DNA from: Paraburkholderia tropica
GTDB taxonomy: Bacteria > Pseudomonadota > Gammaproteobacteria > Burkholderiales > Burkholderiaceae
Direction: 5' to 3'
Assembly (NCBI RefSeq): GCF_914484835.1
Contig: NZ_CAJZAR010000028.1
Location: forward strand, 186,001-250,000
DNA: 64,000 bases
Part shown: in pieces, positions 45,412-54,300 of the stretch
How positions within the stretch are numbered: the stretch's first letter is position 1
How the letters are laid out: the number at the start of each line of letters is the position of its first letter
Made by a program: the position numbers and the translations under genes
Notes under the pieces: generated by a model
The model's database searches: none
What the model saw: only the letters and a program-made list of their open reading frames with translations
What the model was told of the DNA's origin: nothing

Positions 45412-46155
45412 CTATCGCGGCGCGTTCATGCCCGCCACCGTGAGCGTGCGTTCGGCGAGCACGGCATCGCGTTTGGCCAGCAGATGCGAGCGCAGGATCG
45501 CGGCGAGCGCCGCGCCGTTGCGCGCTTCGAGCGCGGCGATCATCGCTTCGTGATCGCGGATCGCGCTGTCCCACTTCGCGGTCTGGAAGTTCGAGCGAAA
45601 ACGCAGCGCCTGCAAGCGCCGGTTGAGCGTCACATAGGTCTGTCGCAGCGCCACGTTGCGCGCGGCCGCGTTGATGAGATCGTGAATCGCGTGATTGCGC
45701 GCGTAATAGCCGGACAGGTCGTTCTGCGCGCGGCAGACGAGCATGGCCGCGTGCAGCGCCTTGATCTGCGCAAGTTCGCCTTCGCTGATGCGCGCGCACG
45801 CGAGTTCGCCCGCGAACGATTCGAGTCCGCTCATCAGCTCGAACATGTCGCGGATCTCGGCCTCGCTCAGTTGCGCGACGGTCGCGCCGCGATTCGGCGA
45901 GATCTCGATCAGCCCTTCGGCGGCGAGCACCTTGAGCGCCTCGCGCAGCGGCGTGCGCGAAATGCCGAGCACTTCGCAGAGCTTGCGCTCGTTGAGCTTC
46001 ACGCCCGGCGCGAGCTGGCCCTCGACGATGAATTCGCGCAGATGATCGACCACCGTGTCGTGCAGGCGCTGGCGCGCGAGCTTGGGCAGCGCCAGTTCGT
46101 GCGCCTCAGGCTGCGCGGACGCGAGTTGTGCGTCCGGAATGTCTGCATTTTGCAT
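45412..46155 (-). CDS. FCD-domain GntR-family transcriptional regulator
   Basis: A 247-residue regulator. The winged helix-turn-helix is at about 25-90 (LARQRLHDTVVDHLREFIVEGQLAPGVKLNERKLCEVLGISRTPLREALKVLAAEGLIEI) and the FCD domain at about 100-230 (DMFELMSGLESFAGELAC, NHAIHDLINAAARN, RDHEAMIAALEARNG). It is divergent from the aminotransferase and upstream of the DadA-like oxidase. Operator-like palindromes overlap its own start and lie in the spacer, so it probably autoregulates and controls the hydroxyacid cluster. Confidence 0.9.
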   Translation of the reverse strand: MQNADIPDAQLASAQPEAHELALPKLARQRLHDTVVDHLREFIVEGQLAPGVKLNERKLCEVLGISRTPLREALKVLAAEGLIEISPNRGATVAQLSEAEIRDMFELMSGLESFAGELACARISEGELAQIKALHAAMLVCRAQNDLSGYYARNHAIHDLINAAARNVALRQTYVTLNRRLQALRFRSNFQTAKWDSAIRDHEAMIAALEARNGAALAAILRSHLLAKRDAVLAERTLTVAGMNAPR

Positions 46156-46307
46156 ACGAAACCCCGATCGACCGACGTGCCCTCATTCTAGCGTGATCGC
46201 CCGGAAAGCTTCGCTGCGCTGCATCGACGGGTTTCCCCTGGGGCATTTCATGCCAATTGAGCCTTGCATCTGCGGCTCAGTGAACTAGAGTATTTTGCAT
46301 GCAAAAT
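46147..46307. promoter_or_regulatory. Operator candidates in the GntR-aminotransferase divergent spacer
   Basis: ATTTTGCATGCAAAAT at 46292-46307 is a perfect 16-base palindrome located 85 bases before the aminotransferase start. A degenerate copy, ATTTTGCATACGAAAC, at 46147-46162 overlaps the regulator's own start codon. The pairing of one perfect and one degenerate site suits activation or repression of the operon and autoregulation by the GntR protein. Confidence 0.65.
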
Positions 46308-46391
46308 GCCATTTCGGCGTGAGAGCAGGTGCCGGGTGGCTTCGAACGCAGTGCGTGTGACTTCCGACCTTTCCTGACGTGGGACGCCTTC

Positions 46392-47612
46392 ATGCTGAAA
46401 CTCGACTTCCATCCCGCTGGCCGCCATTTCCTGCAAATCCCCGGTCCGAGCCCGGTGCCGGACCGCATCCTGCGGGCCATGAGCTATCCGACCATCGACC
46501 ATCGCGGGCCTGAATTCGGCGCGCTCGGGCTCGCCGTGCTCGACGGCATCAAGAAGATCTTCAAGACCGCGCAGCCCGTGGTGATCTATCCGGCCTCGGG
46601 CACGGGCGCGTGGGAGGCGGCGCTGACCAACACGCTGTCGCCCGGCGACACCGTGCTGATGTACGAGACCGGCCACTTCGCGACCTTGTGGAAGAAGATG
46701 GCCGAAAGCCTCGGCCTCAAGCCTGAATTCCTCGGCTTGCCGGGCATCGAAGGATGGCGGCGCGGCGTGCAGGCCGATCAGATCGAGGCGCGCCTGCGCG
46801 CGGACACGGGCCACGCGATCAAGGCCGTCTGCGTCGTGCACAACGAAACGTCGACGGGCGTGACGTCCGATATCGCCGCCGTGCGTCGCGCAATCGACGC
46901 GGCGGGGCATCCGGCGCTGCTGATGGTCGACACGATTTCGGGTCTTGCGTCCGCCGACTACCGGCACGACGAATGGGGCGTGGATGTGACCGTGTCCGGC
47001 TCGCAGAAAGGCCTGATGCTGCCGCCCGGCATCAGCTTCAACGCGGTCTCGCAGAAGGCCATCGCCGCGAGCCGCGAGGCGAAGCTGCCGCGCGCGTTCT
47101 GGGGCTGGACCGAGATCATCGAAATGAATCAGCAGGGCTATTGGCCGTACACGCCGAACACGAATCTGCTGTACGGCCTGGCCGAGGCGCTCGACATGAT
47201 CCTCGGTGAAGGGCTCGACAACGTGTTCGCGCGTCATCAGCGCCTCGCCGCCGCGTGCCGCGCCGCCGTACAGGCGTGGGGCCTGGAGATCCAGTGCGCC
47301 GATCCCGCCGTGTATTCGCCGGTGCTCACGGGCGTGATGATGCCCGAGGGCGTGGACGCCGACGCGGTCCGCAAGATCATCTACGAACGCTTTGATCTGT
47401 CGCTGGGCACGGGGCTCGGCAAGGTAAAAGGGCGCATGTTCCGCATCGGCCATCTGGGCGACTGCAACGACCTCACGCTGATGGCGGCGCTCACCGGCTG
47501 CGAAATGGGCCTGCGGCTCGCGGGCGTGCCGCTTGCGGAAACGGGCGTGGGCGCGGCGATGGACTATCTGACCGAGCACGCGGCGCGGCCCGCGTTGAAA
47601 GCGGCCGCCTGA
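46392..47612 (+). CDS. Serine-glyoxylate-type aminotransferase (class V PLP enzyme)
   Basis: A 406-residue enzyme. FLQIPGPSPVPDRILRAMSYPTIDHRGPEF (14-42) is the start typical of alanine/serine-glyoxylate aminotransferases, PASGTGAWEAALTN (68-81) binds PLP phosphate, and K206 in VSGSQKGLMLPPGISF is the PLP lysine. WGWTEIIEMNQQGYWPYTPNTNLLYGL follows. It interconverts glyoxylate and glycine with serine, alanine or aspartate as donor. It lies just upstream of a hydroxyacid dehydrogenase that could generate glyoxylate, so it may drain that product. Confidence 0.9.
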   Translation: MLKLDFHPAGRHFLQIPGPSPVPDRILRAMSYPTIDHRGPEFGALGLAVLDGIKKIFKTAQPVVIYPASGTGAWEAALTNTLSPGDTVLMYETGHFATLWKKMAESLGLKPEFLGLPGIEGWRRGVQADQIEARLRADTGHAIKAVCVVHNETSTGVTSDIAAVRRAIDAAGHPALLMVDTISGLASADYRHDEWGVDVTVSGSQKGLMLPPGISFNAVSQKAIAASREAKLPRAFWGWTEIIEMNQQGYWPYTPNTNLLYGLAEALDMILGEGLDNVFARHQRLAAACRAAVQAWGLEIQCADPAVYSPVLTGVMMPEGVDADAVRKIIYERFDLSLGTGLGKVKGRMFRIGHLGDCNDLTLMAALTGCEMGLRLAGVPLAETGVGAAMDYLTEHAARPALKAAA

Positions 47613-47630
47613 TCGTTCTGAAAGCGGGGT

Positions 47631-47659
47631 GCGTGCGTGACGATATCCGCCACGCACGC
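47631..47659. terminator. Weak hairpin after the aminotransferase gene
   Basis: GCGTGCGTG and CACGCACGC form a 9-bp stem with an 11-base loop just after the aminotransferase stop. There is no T run, so it may be an attenuator or processing site rather than a full terminator. Confidence 0.4.
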
Positions 47660-47725
47660 GCGCCTCATCGCTCACACCCAGAAAATTCGGGTTCCTGATT
47701 TATTCATAACGTTGCCCCAAGCGCG

Positions 47726-50700
47726 ATGCTCACGTCCACGCCCAAACCGCTCGTTCAGCCGATCCGTCTGATGCCCGCTTCGGCGCGCGCCGCGCTCACG
47801 CCGCTGGCCACGCGCCTCGCGCGCGAGCTGCGCGGCGACGTGCTGTTCGACCGCGCCTCGCGCGGGCGCTATGCCACCGATGCATCGATCTACCAGATCA
47901 TGCCGATCGGCGTGGCGGTGCCGCGCGATCAAGACGATCTGCGTCTCGTGCTCGACATCGCGCGCGAAACCGGCACGCCCTTGCTCGCGCGCGGCGCGGG
48001 CACGAGCCAGTGTGGGCAGACGGTGGGCGAAGCGCTTGTGATCGACACGAGCAAATGGCTGAACCGCATCGTCGATTTCGACAAGGACGCGCGTACGGTG
48101 ACGGTCGAGCCGGGCATCGTGCTCGATCATCTGAATGCGTGGCTCAAGCCGCATGGCCTGTGGTTTCCGGTCGATGTGTCGACGGGCGCGCAATGCACGA
48201 TCGGCGGCATGGCGGGCAATAACTCGTGCGGCTCGCGCTCGATCGAATACGGCATCATGGTGCACAACGTGGCCGCGATCGACGCCGTGCTCGCCGACGG
48301 TCACGAAACGCGCTTCGGCAAGCTCTCCACGATGGCGCGCGACCCGCGCACGCAGGCGCTCGTGAGCGGCGTGCGCGAGATCGCCGAACGCGAGCGCGAC
48401 GCCTTGCGCGAGCGCGTGCCGAAAGTGCTGCGCCGCGTGGCGGGCTACAACCTCGACCTGTTCGATTGCCAGAATCCGCTCGCCTTCGAAGCGGACGGCG
48501 AACCCAATCTCGCCAATCTGCTCGTGGGCTCGGAAGGCACGCTTGCGTTCAGCCGCCAGTTGACGCTCAGGCTCGCGCCGCTGCCGCGCCACAAGATGCT
48601 CGGCGTGGTGAATTTTCCGACCTTCTACGGCGCGATGGACCTCACGCAGCACATCGTCAAGCTCGGGCCGGCGGCCGTCGAGCTGGTCGATCGCACGATG
48701 ATCGATCTCGCGCTGAGCAATCCCGCGTTCAAGCCCGTGATCGAGCGCGCGCTGGTGGGCTCGCCGCAAGCGGTGCTGCTGGTGGAGTTCGCGGGCGACG
48801 ACCGCGAGGCGCAGATCGCGCGTCTCGCGCAGCTGGTGGAGTTGATGGGCGATCTGGGCCTGCCCGGCAGCGTGGTCGAAATGGCCGATGCCGCCGCGCA
48901 AAAAGCGCTCTGGGACGTGCGCAAGGCGGGCCTGAACATCATGATGAGCATGAAGGGCGACGGCAAGCCGGTCTCCTTCATCGAGGATTGCGCGGTGCCG
49001 CTCGAACATCTCGCCGACTACACGAGTCGTTTGACCGAGGTGTTTCATCGTCACGGCACGGAAGGGACGTGGTATGCGCATGCGAGCGTCGGCACGCTGC
49101 ATGTGCGGCCGATTCTCGATATGCGCCGCGACGGCGCGCAGAAAATGCGCGCCATCGCCGAAGAAGCCGCCGCGATGGTGCGCGAGTACAAGGGCGCGTT
49201 CTCGGGCGAGCACGGCGATGGATTGTGCCGTGGCGAATGGGTCGCGTGGCAATACGGTCCGCGCATCAACGCCGCCTTCGCGCAGATCAAGACGCTGTTC
49301 GATCCGGGCAATCGGCTGAGCCCGGACCGCATCGTCAATCCGCCGAAGATGGACGCCGCCGAGCATTTCCGTTTCGCGCCCGGTTATCGCGAGCGCGCGC
49401 TCGAACCGGCGCTCGACTGGTCCGCGTGGAATGTCACGCGCGATCCGCTGACGGGCGAGGAAGGCGCGCCGGGCTCGGGCCACGATGCGAGCGCGGGCCT
49501 CGCGAAAGCCGTCGAGATGTGCAACAACAACGGGCATTGCCGCAAGTTCGACGCGGGCACGATGTGTCCGAGCTATCGCGTTACGCGCGACGAACAGCAC
49601 GTCACGCGCGGCCGCGCCAATACGCTGCGGCTCGCGTTGTCGGGCCAGCTCGACGGCGCGGAAGGCGGCGCGGGCGCGGGCGGTCTCGCGAGCCAGGCGG
49701 TCAAGGACGTGCTCGATCTGTGCGTGTCGTGCAAGGGCTGCAAGCGCGATTGCCCGACCGGCGTGGACATGGCGCGCCTGAAAATCGAGGCGCGCGCGGC
49801 GTGGCGGCGCGAGCACGGCTTGCGCTGGCGCGACCGGCTCGTGGCGTATCTGCCGCGCTATGCGCCGCTCGCGAGCCGCGTGCCGGGCGGACCGGCCGCG
49901 CTCGAACGTCTGCCGCGCGTGGCGGCGTGGATCAAGCGCCGCATCGGTCTGGCCGAGGCGCGCGCGTTGCCCGACATCGGGCGTTCGTATCTCGCGCAGC
50001 AGCGTGATCAACGCGAACAGCGCAAAACGGAATCGACCACTGCCACGCGCGAAGTGCTGCTGTTCGTCGATACCTTCAACAACTACCTGGAGCCGGGCGT
50101 CGCGCGCGCCGCGCAGCGCGTGCTCGAAGCGGCGGGCTACACCGTGCATCTGAATCAGCTTGCGGGCGAGCGTCCGCTGTGCTGTGGGCGCACGATGCTG
50201 TCCGCCGGTCTCGTCGACGAAGCCAAAGCGGAAGCGCGCCGCTCGCTCGATGCCTTGTTGCCGTTCGTCGAGCGCGGCGTGGCGGTGGTCGGCCTCGAAC
50301 CGTCGTGCCTGCTGACCTTGCGCGACGAATGGACCGCCTACGGTTTCGGCGAGGACGCCGCGAAGCTCGCGCGCCATGCGTTTCTGTTCGAAGAGTTTCT
50401 CGTGCGCGAGCGGGCCGCGCAGCGGCTCGATTTGACGCTGCACGCCTTGCCGAAAGCGCGCGCGCTCGTGCACGGCCATTGCCATCAGAAAGCCTTTGGC
50501 GCGTTCACGCCCGTGCAAACCGTGCTGGGCTGGATTCCGCAGTTGAAGGTGGAAGCAGTCGAGTCGTCGTGCTGTGGCATGGCGGGCAGCTTCGGCTACG
50601 AACGCGAGCATTACGCGACTTCGATGGCGATGGCCGAACTCGCGCTGCTGCCCGCCGTGCGCGCGGCACAGCAGGCAGGCGACGCGCTCGTGGTCGCCGA

Positions 50701-50806
50701 CGGCACGAGTTGCCGTCATCAGATCGCCGATGGCGCGGCGGCGCACGCGCTGCACGTCGCGCAGGTGCTGGAACGCGCGCTGCATCCCGCCGCGCCGCAA
50801 CCGTAG
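47726..50806 (+). CDS. Large FAD and Fe-S D-2-hydroxyacid dehydrogenase (GlcD-GlcF/YdiJ-like fusion)
   Basis: A 1026-residue fusion. The FAD-binding-4 domain covers about 55-200 (LLARGAGTSQCGQTVGEALVIDTS, GGMAGNNSCGSRSIEYG) and the FAD-oxidase C-terminal domain about 220-545 (LLVGSEGTLAF, FSGEHGDGLCRGEW). A ferredoxin-like region has CNNNGHCRKFDAGTMCPSYR near 598 and CVSCKGCKRDCPTGVDM near 665. Two CCG domains follow (CCGRTMLS near 818, CCGMAGSFGYE near 948). Family members oxidise D-lactate, glycolate or D-2-hydroxyglutarate into the respiratory chain. Only this fusion, not separate GlcDEF genes, is present. The stop codon lies inside a 13-bp tandem repeat. Confidence 0.92.
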   Translation: MLTSTPKPLVQPIRLMPASARAALTPLATRLARELRGDVLFDRASRGRYATDASIYQIMPIGVAVPRDQDDLRLVLDIARETGTPLLARGAGTSQCGQTVGEALVIDTSKWLNRIVDFDKDARTVTVEPGIVLDHLNAWLKPHGLWFPVDVSTGAQCTIGGMAGNNSCGSRSIEYGIMVHNVAAIDAVLADGHETRFGKLSTMARDPRTQALVSGVREIAERERDALRERVPKVLRRVAGYNLDLFDCQNPLAFEADGEPNLANLLVGSEGTLAFSRQLTLRLAPLPRHKMLGVVNFPTFYGAMDLTQHIVKLGPAAVELVDRTMIDLALSNPAFKPVIERALVGSPQAVLLVEFAGDDREAQIARLAQLVELMGDLGLPGSVVEMADAAAQKALWDVRKAGLNIMMSMKGDGKPVSFIEDCAVPLEHLADYTSRLTEVFHRHGTEGTWYAHASVGTLHVRPILDMRRDGAQKMRAIAEEAAAMVREYKGAFSGEHGDGLCRGEWVAWQYGPRINAAFAQIKTLFDPGNRLSPDRIVNPPKMDAAEHFRFAPGYRERALEPALDWSAWNVTRDPLTGEEGAPGSGHDASAGLAKAVEMCNNNGHCRKFDAGTMCPSYRVTRDEQHVTRGRANTLRLALSGQLDGAEGGAGAGGLASQAVKDVLDLCVSCKGCKRDCPTGVDMARLKIEARAAWRREHGLRWRDRLVAYLPRYAPLASRVPGGPAALERLPRVAAWIKRRIGLAEARALPDIGRSYLAQQRDQREQRKTESTTATREVLLFVDTFNNYLEPGVARAAQRVLEAAGYTVHLNQLAGERPLCCGRTMLSAGLVDEAKAEARRSLDALLPFVERGVAVVGLEPSCLLTLRDEWTAYGFGEDAAKLARHAFLFEEFLVRERAAQRLDLTLHALPKARALVHGHCHQKAFGAFTPVQTVLGWIPQLKVEAVESSCCGMAGSFGYEREHYATSMAMAELALLPAVRAAQQAGDALVVADGTSCRHQIADGAAAHALHVAQVLERALHPAAPQP

Positions 50807-50879
50807 TCGAAACACGCAGTCGCTACAGGCAGTCGCTACACGTAGTCAATTCACGCAGTCGTACACGCAGTCGCATCAC
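50803..50879. repeat. 13-bp tandem repeat (six units) starting at a stop codon
   Basis: Six consecutive units of about 13 bases, consensus GCAGTCGCTACAC, begin at 50803, 50816, 50829, 50842, 50855 and 50867; the fifth has 12 bases. The TAG of the hydroxyacid dehydrogenase is part of unit 1 (GTAGTCGAAACAC). The units differ at one to five positions, so the array is not a recent simple slippage product. It fills most of the 137-base gap before the MFS gene. Confidence 0.85.
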
Positions 50880-50943
50880 GCTACAGCAGTGAGCCCGCGC
50901 GCCGCATCCCCGCGTCCGCGCCATGACTAAACAGGAGACGACG

Positions 50944-52230
50944 ATGTTCCGCCGAGCCACCACGCGCGTGCTGCTCTTGCTGTGCGCGATGTACCTCATC
51001 ACCTACGTCGACCGCGTCAACGTGAGCACGGCAGCGAGCCAGTTCGCGGCCGAGCTGCATCTCTCGCATACCGAAATCGGCATCGTATTCTCCGCGTTCG
51101 CGTATCCGTACCTGCTGTTCCAGATCATCGGCGGCTGGGTGGGCGACCGCTTCGGCCCGCGCCGCACGCTCGCCGTGTGCGCCGTGATCTGGGCCGGCGC
51201 GACCGTGCTGACCGGTCTCGCGGGCGGCTTCGCGTCGATGATCGTCGCGCGCCTCCTGCTCGGCCTCGGCGAAGGCGCGACGTTCCCGACCGGCACGCGC
51301 GCGATGTCGAACTGGATGCCCGCCGACCGCCGCGGCTTCGCGCAGGGCACGACGCACGCCGCCTCGCGCATCGGCAACGCCGTCGCGCCGCCGCTGATCG
51401 TCTGGCTCATGCTGATGTCGGGCTGGCGCGGCGCGTTCATCGTCACGGGCGTGGTGAGTTTCCTCTGGGCAGTGCTGTGGATCTGGTACTTCCGCGACGA
51501 TCCGCGCGCGCATCCGCGCATCACCGAAGCCGAATGCGCCGGACTCGAACGCTACACGGGCGCGAAGGAACGCGAACCGGTGCCGTGGCGTCGTCTGGCC
51601 GCGCGCATGTCGCCGGTCACCGCCGTGTACTTCTGCTATGGCTGGGTGCTGTGGCTGTTTCTCGGCTGGATTCCGCAATACTTCCTGCACAACTATCACA
51701 TGCAGCTCGGCAAGTCGGCGCTGTTCGCGTCGGGCGTGTTTTTCGCGGGCGTGCTGGGCGACTGGCTCGGCGGCTCCGTCACCGATCGCATCCTCAAGAA
51801 AAGCCAGAATCTGCGCCTCGCGCGCAACGTGATGGTGGGCGTGTGCATGTTCCTCACGCTGCTCTCGCTCGCGCCGATCCTGCTCGTGCAGAACGTCACG
51901 GTCACGCTCGCCGCGCTGTGCCTGAGCGCGGGATTCTTCTTCAACGAAATGACGATTGGTCCGATGTGGTCCGTGCCGATGGATATCGCGCCCAAACATG
52001 CGGGCACGGCGAGCGGCATCATGAATACGGGGTCGGCGGCGGCGGCTATCGTGAGTCCGGTGGTGGGCGGCTGGCTGATCGACCGCACGGGCAACTGGAA
52101 CCTGCCGTTCACGGTGTCGATGGCGATCATGGCGGCGGGCATCGTGCTGTCGTTCGCGATGCGTCCGGACCGCGCGCTCGACAGCGCTTCGCGTTCCGCC
52201 GATGGCGCGCATGCGCATACCGCAGCGTAA
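50944..52230 (+). CDS. MFS transporter (ACS family)
   Basis: A 428-residue, 12-helix carrier. ITYVDRVNVSTAASQFAAELHLSHTEIGIVFSAFAYPYLLFQIIGGWVGDRFGPR matches anion:cation symporters for organic acids (glucarate, tartrate, phthalate). AGGAGACGACG precedes ATG at 50944; an in-frame ATG lies seven codons upstream at 50923. It sits between the hydroxyacid dehydrogenase and the CoA-enzyme genes on the same strand and is the likely importer for that pathway. Confidence 0.92.
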   Translation: MFRRATTRVLLLLCAMYLITYVDRVNVSTAASQFAAELHLSHTEIGIVFSAFAYPYLLFQIIGGWVGDRFGPRRTLAVCAVIWAGATVLTGLAGGFASMIVARLLLGLGEGATFPTGTRAMSNWMPADRRGFAQGTTHAASRIGNAVAPPLIVWLMLMSGWRGAFIVTGVVSFLWAVLWIWYFRDDPRAHPRITEAECAGLERYTGAKEREPVPWRRLAARMSPVTAVYFCYGWVLWLFLGWIPQYFLHNYHMQLGKSALFASGVFFAGVLGDWLGGSVTDRILKKSQNLRLARNVMVGVCMFLTLLSLAPILLVQNVTVTLAALCLSAGFFFNEMTIGPMWSVPMDIAPKHAGTASGIMNTGSAAAAIVSPVVGGWLIDRTGNWNLPFTVSMAIMAAGIVLSFAMRPDRALDSASRSADGAHAHTAA

Positions 52231-52245
52231 TACCAGGGAATCCTG

Positions 52246-53061
52246 ATGAACGATAACGACACGAATGAAGCCGTCAATGGGCGCATCCGTGTCGATCGCG
52301 ACGAACGCGATGACGCCATCGCCATCGTCACGATCGACCGGCCGGCAAAGCTCAACGCGCTCACACGCACGCTCTGGCGCACACTGGGCGACACCTTCGA
52401 GACGCTGTCCGCCGATGCGTCGCTGCGTTGCATCGTGCTGCGCGGCGCGGGCGAGAAAGCCTTTTCGCCGGGCAACGATATCGGCGAATTCGCCACCGAT
52501 CGCTCGAACGTCGAGCAGGCGCGCGAATACGGCGCGCTCATGCATCGCACGCTGAACCTGATCGATGCGTGTCCGGTTCCCGTCGTCGCGATGATTCACG
52601 GCATCTGCGTGGGCGGCGGGCTCGAACTCGCTGCGCTCTGCGATCTGCGACTCTGCGGTGAGTCGAGCCGCTTCGGCGCGCCGATCAAGAACCTCGGCCT
52701 CGTGATGGCGCACGCGGAACTCAACGCGCTGCTGCGTCTCGCGGGCGAAGCGGTGGCGCTGGAGATCCTGCTCGAAGGCCGCATTCTCGACGCGCGCGAA
52801 GCGCTCGCCAAAGGTCTCGTCACGCGCGTGGTGCCCGATGCCGAGGTGAGCGAGCACGCGCTCGACACGGCGCGGCGCATTGCGGCGGGCGCGCCGCTGG
52901 TCGCGCGCTGGCACAAGCAGTTCGTGCGCCGCGCGCGCAATCCGGCACCGCTCAGCGAAGCGGAACGCGATGAAGGCTTCGTGTGCTTCGGCACCGAGGA
53001 TTTCTGCATTGGCTACCAGGCGTTTCTCGCGAAATCGACGCCGCAATTCAAGGGACGCTGA
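52246..53061 (+). CDS. Enoyl-CoA hydratase/isomerase (crotonase) family protein
   Basis: A 271-residue protein. AIVTIDRPAKLNALT (27-41), GAGEKAFSPGNDIGEFA (67-83, first oxyanion-hole segment) and MIHGICVGGGLELAALCDLRL (114-134, second oxyanion-hole segment) define the fold. In place of the usual PGxGG loop after NLG it has LVMAHAELNALLRLAG, so one catalytic Glu may be shifted or missing. CAGGGAATCCTG precedes the start. It is paired with a CoA-transferase two bases downstream. The reaction may be hydration, isomerisation or C-C cleavage of an acyl-CoA. Confidence 0.88.
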   Translation: MNDNDTNEAVNGRIRVDRDERDDAIAIVTIDRPAKLNALTRTLWRTLGDTFETLSADASLRCIVLRGAGEKAFSPGNDIGEFATDRSNVEQAREYGALMHRTLNLIDACPVPVVAMIHGICVGGGLELAALCDLRLCGESSRFGAPIKNLGLVMAHAELNALLRLAGEAVALEILLEGRILDAREALAKGLVTRVVPDAEVSEHALDTARRIAAGAPLVARWHKQFVRRARNPAPLSEAERDEGFVCFGTEDFCIGYQAFLAKSTPQFKGR

Positions 53062-53062
53062 G

Positions 53063-54298
53063 ATGAACGCAGAGAAGCACACCGCGCCGCGTGGCGAAAG
53101 CGTGGGACCGCTCGCGGGCATGAAGGTGATCGAACTCGCGCACATCATGTCGGGGCCCGTGTGCGGCATGATGCTTGCCGACATGGGCGCGGAAGTCATC
53201 AAGGTCGAGAAGATGCCGGGCGGCGACGACTGCCGCCGTTTTGCGCCGATCCTCGCGAGCGGCGAATCGGCGTCGTTCATGATGGTCAATCGCGGCAAGC
53301 GCGGCATCGCGCTCAATCTGAAGACCGAGGGCGGGCGCGCGGTGCTGCGCCGTCTGCTCGCGGACGCCAACGTGGTGACGGAGAACTATCGGCGCGGCAC
53401 GATGGAAAAGCTCGGCATGGGCTACGAGACGCTCAAGGCCGACAATCCCGGCCTGATTTACTGTGCGATTTCGGGCTATGGCCGCAGCGGCCCGTATGCC
53501 GACAAAGGCGGCTTCGACCTCATCGCGCAAGGCATGAGCGGCCTCATGAGCATGACGGGCGAGCCGGGGCAGGCGCCCATCAAGGCCGGTTCGCCCGTCA
53601 CCGATATCAACGCGGGCATCCTCGCGGCGCTCGGCATTTGCGCGGCCTATGCGGGGCGGCAAGTGACCGGGCTCGGGCAGATGGTGGACACGTCGCTATT
53701 CGAAGCAGGATTGCAGCAGATGTATTGGGCCTTCGCGAATTATTTCGCCGACGGCACCGTGCTGCAAAAAGCAGGCTCGGCGAATCCGACGAGCGCGCCG
53801 TATCAGGCCTTCGAAACGCGCGACGGCTGGATCAATATCGGCGCGGCGAATCAGAGCAATTACGAGCGCCTCGTGTCCGTGCTGGCGATTCCCGGTCTCG
53901 CCGACGACGCGCGCTTCGCCACCAACGCGGGACGGCTCGAACATCGCGCCGATCTGGTGGCGATATTGAGCGCGCGTCTACGTGAACGCACGACCGCGCA
54001 ATGGCTCGCGACTTTCGACGAAATCGGCTTGCCGTGCGGGCCGGTGCTCAGCGTGCCGGAAGCCGCCGCGCACGAACAGGCGATCGCGCGCGGCATGATC
54101 GTTGAGACCGAGCATCCGCTGGGGGGGACGATGTCGGGCATCGGCTTGCCGATTCATTTTTCGCAGTCGCCGACCTCGCATGCGCGGCCCGCGCCGCTTT
54201 ACGGTGAGCACACGCGCGAGGTGCTGCGCGAATGCGGTTACGACGTGGCGCAGATCGGCGTGCTGGAGCAGGAAGGCGCGGTGCTGGCCGCGCCTTGA
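53063..54298 (+). CDS. CaiB/BaiF-family CoA-transferase (class III)
   Basis: A 411-residue enzyme. VIELAHIMSGPVCGMMLADMGAEVIKVEKMPGGDDCRRF (22-60), GKRGIALNLKTEGGRAVLRRLLADANVVTENYRRGTMEKLG (78-118) and GFDLIAQGMSGLMSMTGEPG are family landmarks. D181 in SPVTDINAGILAALG is the probable catalytic Asp that forms the acyl-anhydride. It moves CoA from one carboxylic acid to another. Its start lies one base after the crotonase stop (TGAGATG), implying coupled expression and a common acyl-CoA intermediate. Confidence 0.92.
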   Translation: MNAEKHTAPRGESVGPLAGMKVIELAHIMSGPVCGMMLADMGAEVIKVEKMPGGDDCRRFAPILASGESASFMMVNRGKRGIALNLKTEGGRAVLRRLLADANVVTENYRRGTMEKLGMGYETLKADNPGLIYCAISGYGRSGPYADKGGFDLIAQGMSGLMSMTGEPGQAPIKAGSPVTDINAGILAALGICAAYAGRQVTGLGQMVDTSLFEAGLQQMYWAFANYFADGTVLQKAGSANPTSAPYQAFETRDGWINIGAANQSNYERLVSVLAIPGLADDARFATNAGRLEHRADLVAILSARLRERTTAQWLATFDEIGLPCGPVLSVPEAAAHEQAIARGMIVETEHPLGGTMSGIGLPIHFSQSPTSHARPAPLYGEHTREVLRECGYDVAQIGVLEQEGAVLAAP

Positions 54299-54300
54299 AT

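Noticed and set aside
47672..50815. A 1047-codon open frame on the minus strand
   Set aside because: It lies exactly antisense to the FAD/Fe-S dehydrogenase and is Arg/His/Ala-rich with no domain. It is a shadow frame produced by GC-rich codon bias.
50803..50879. CRISPR array interpretation of the 13-bp repeat
   Set aside because: Units are directly adjacent, with no spacers, and are far too short; there are no cas genes.
50881..53370. An 829-codon open frame on the minus strand
   Set aside because: It spans antisense to three well-supported genes (MFS, crotonase, CoA-transferase) and has no motif.
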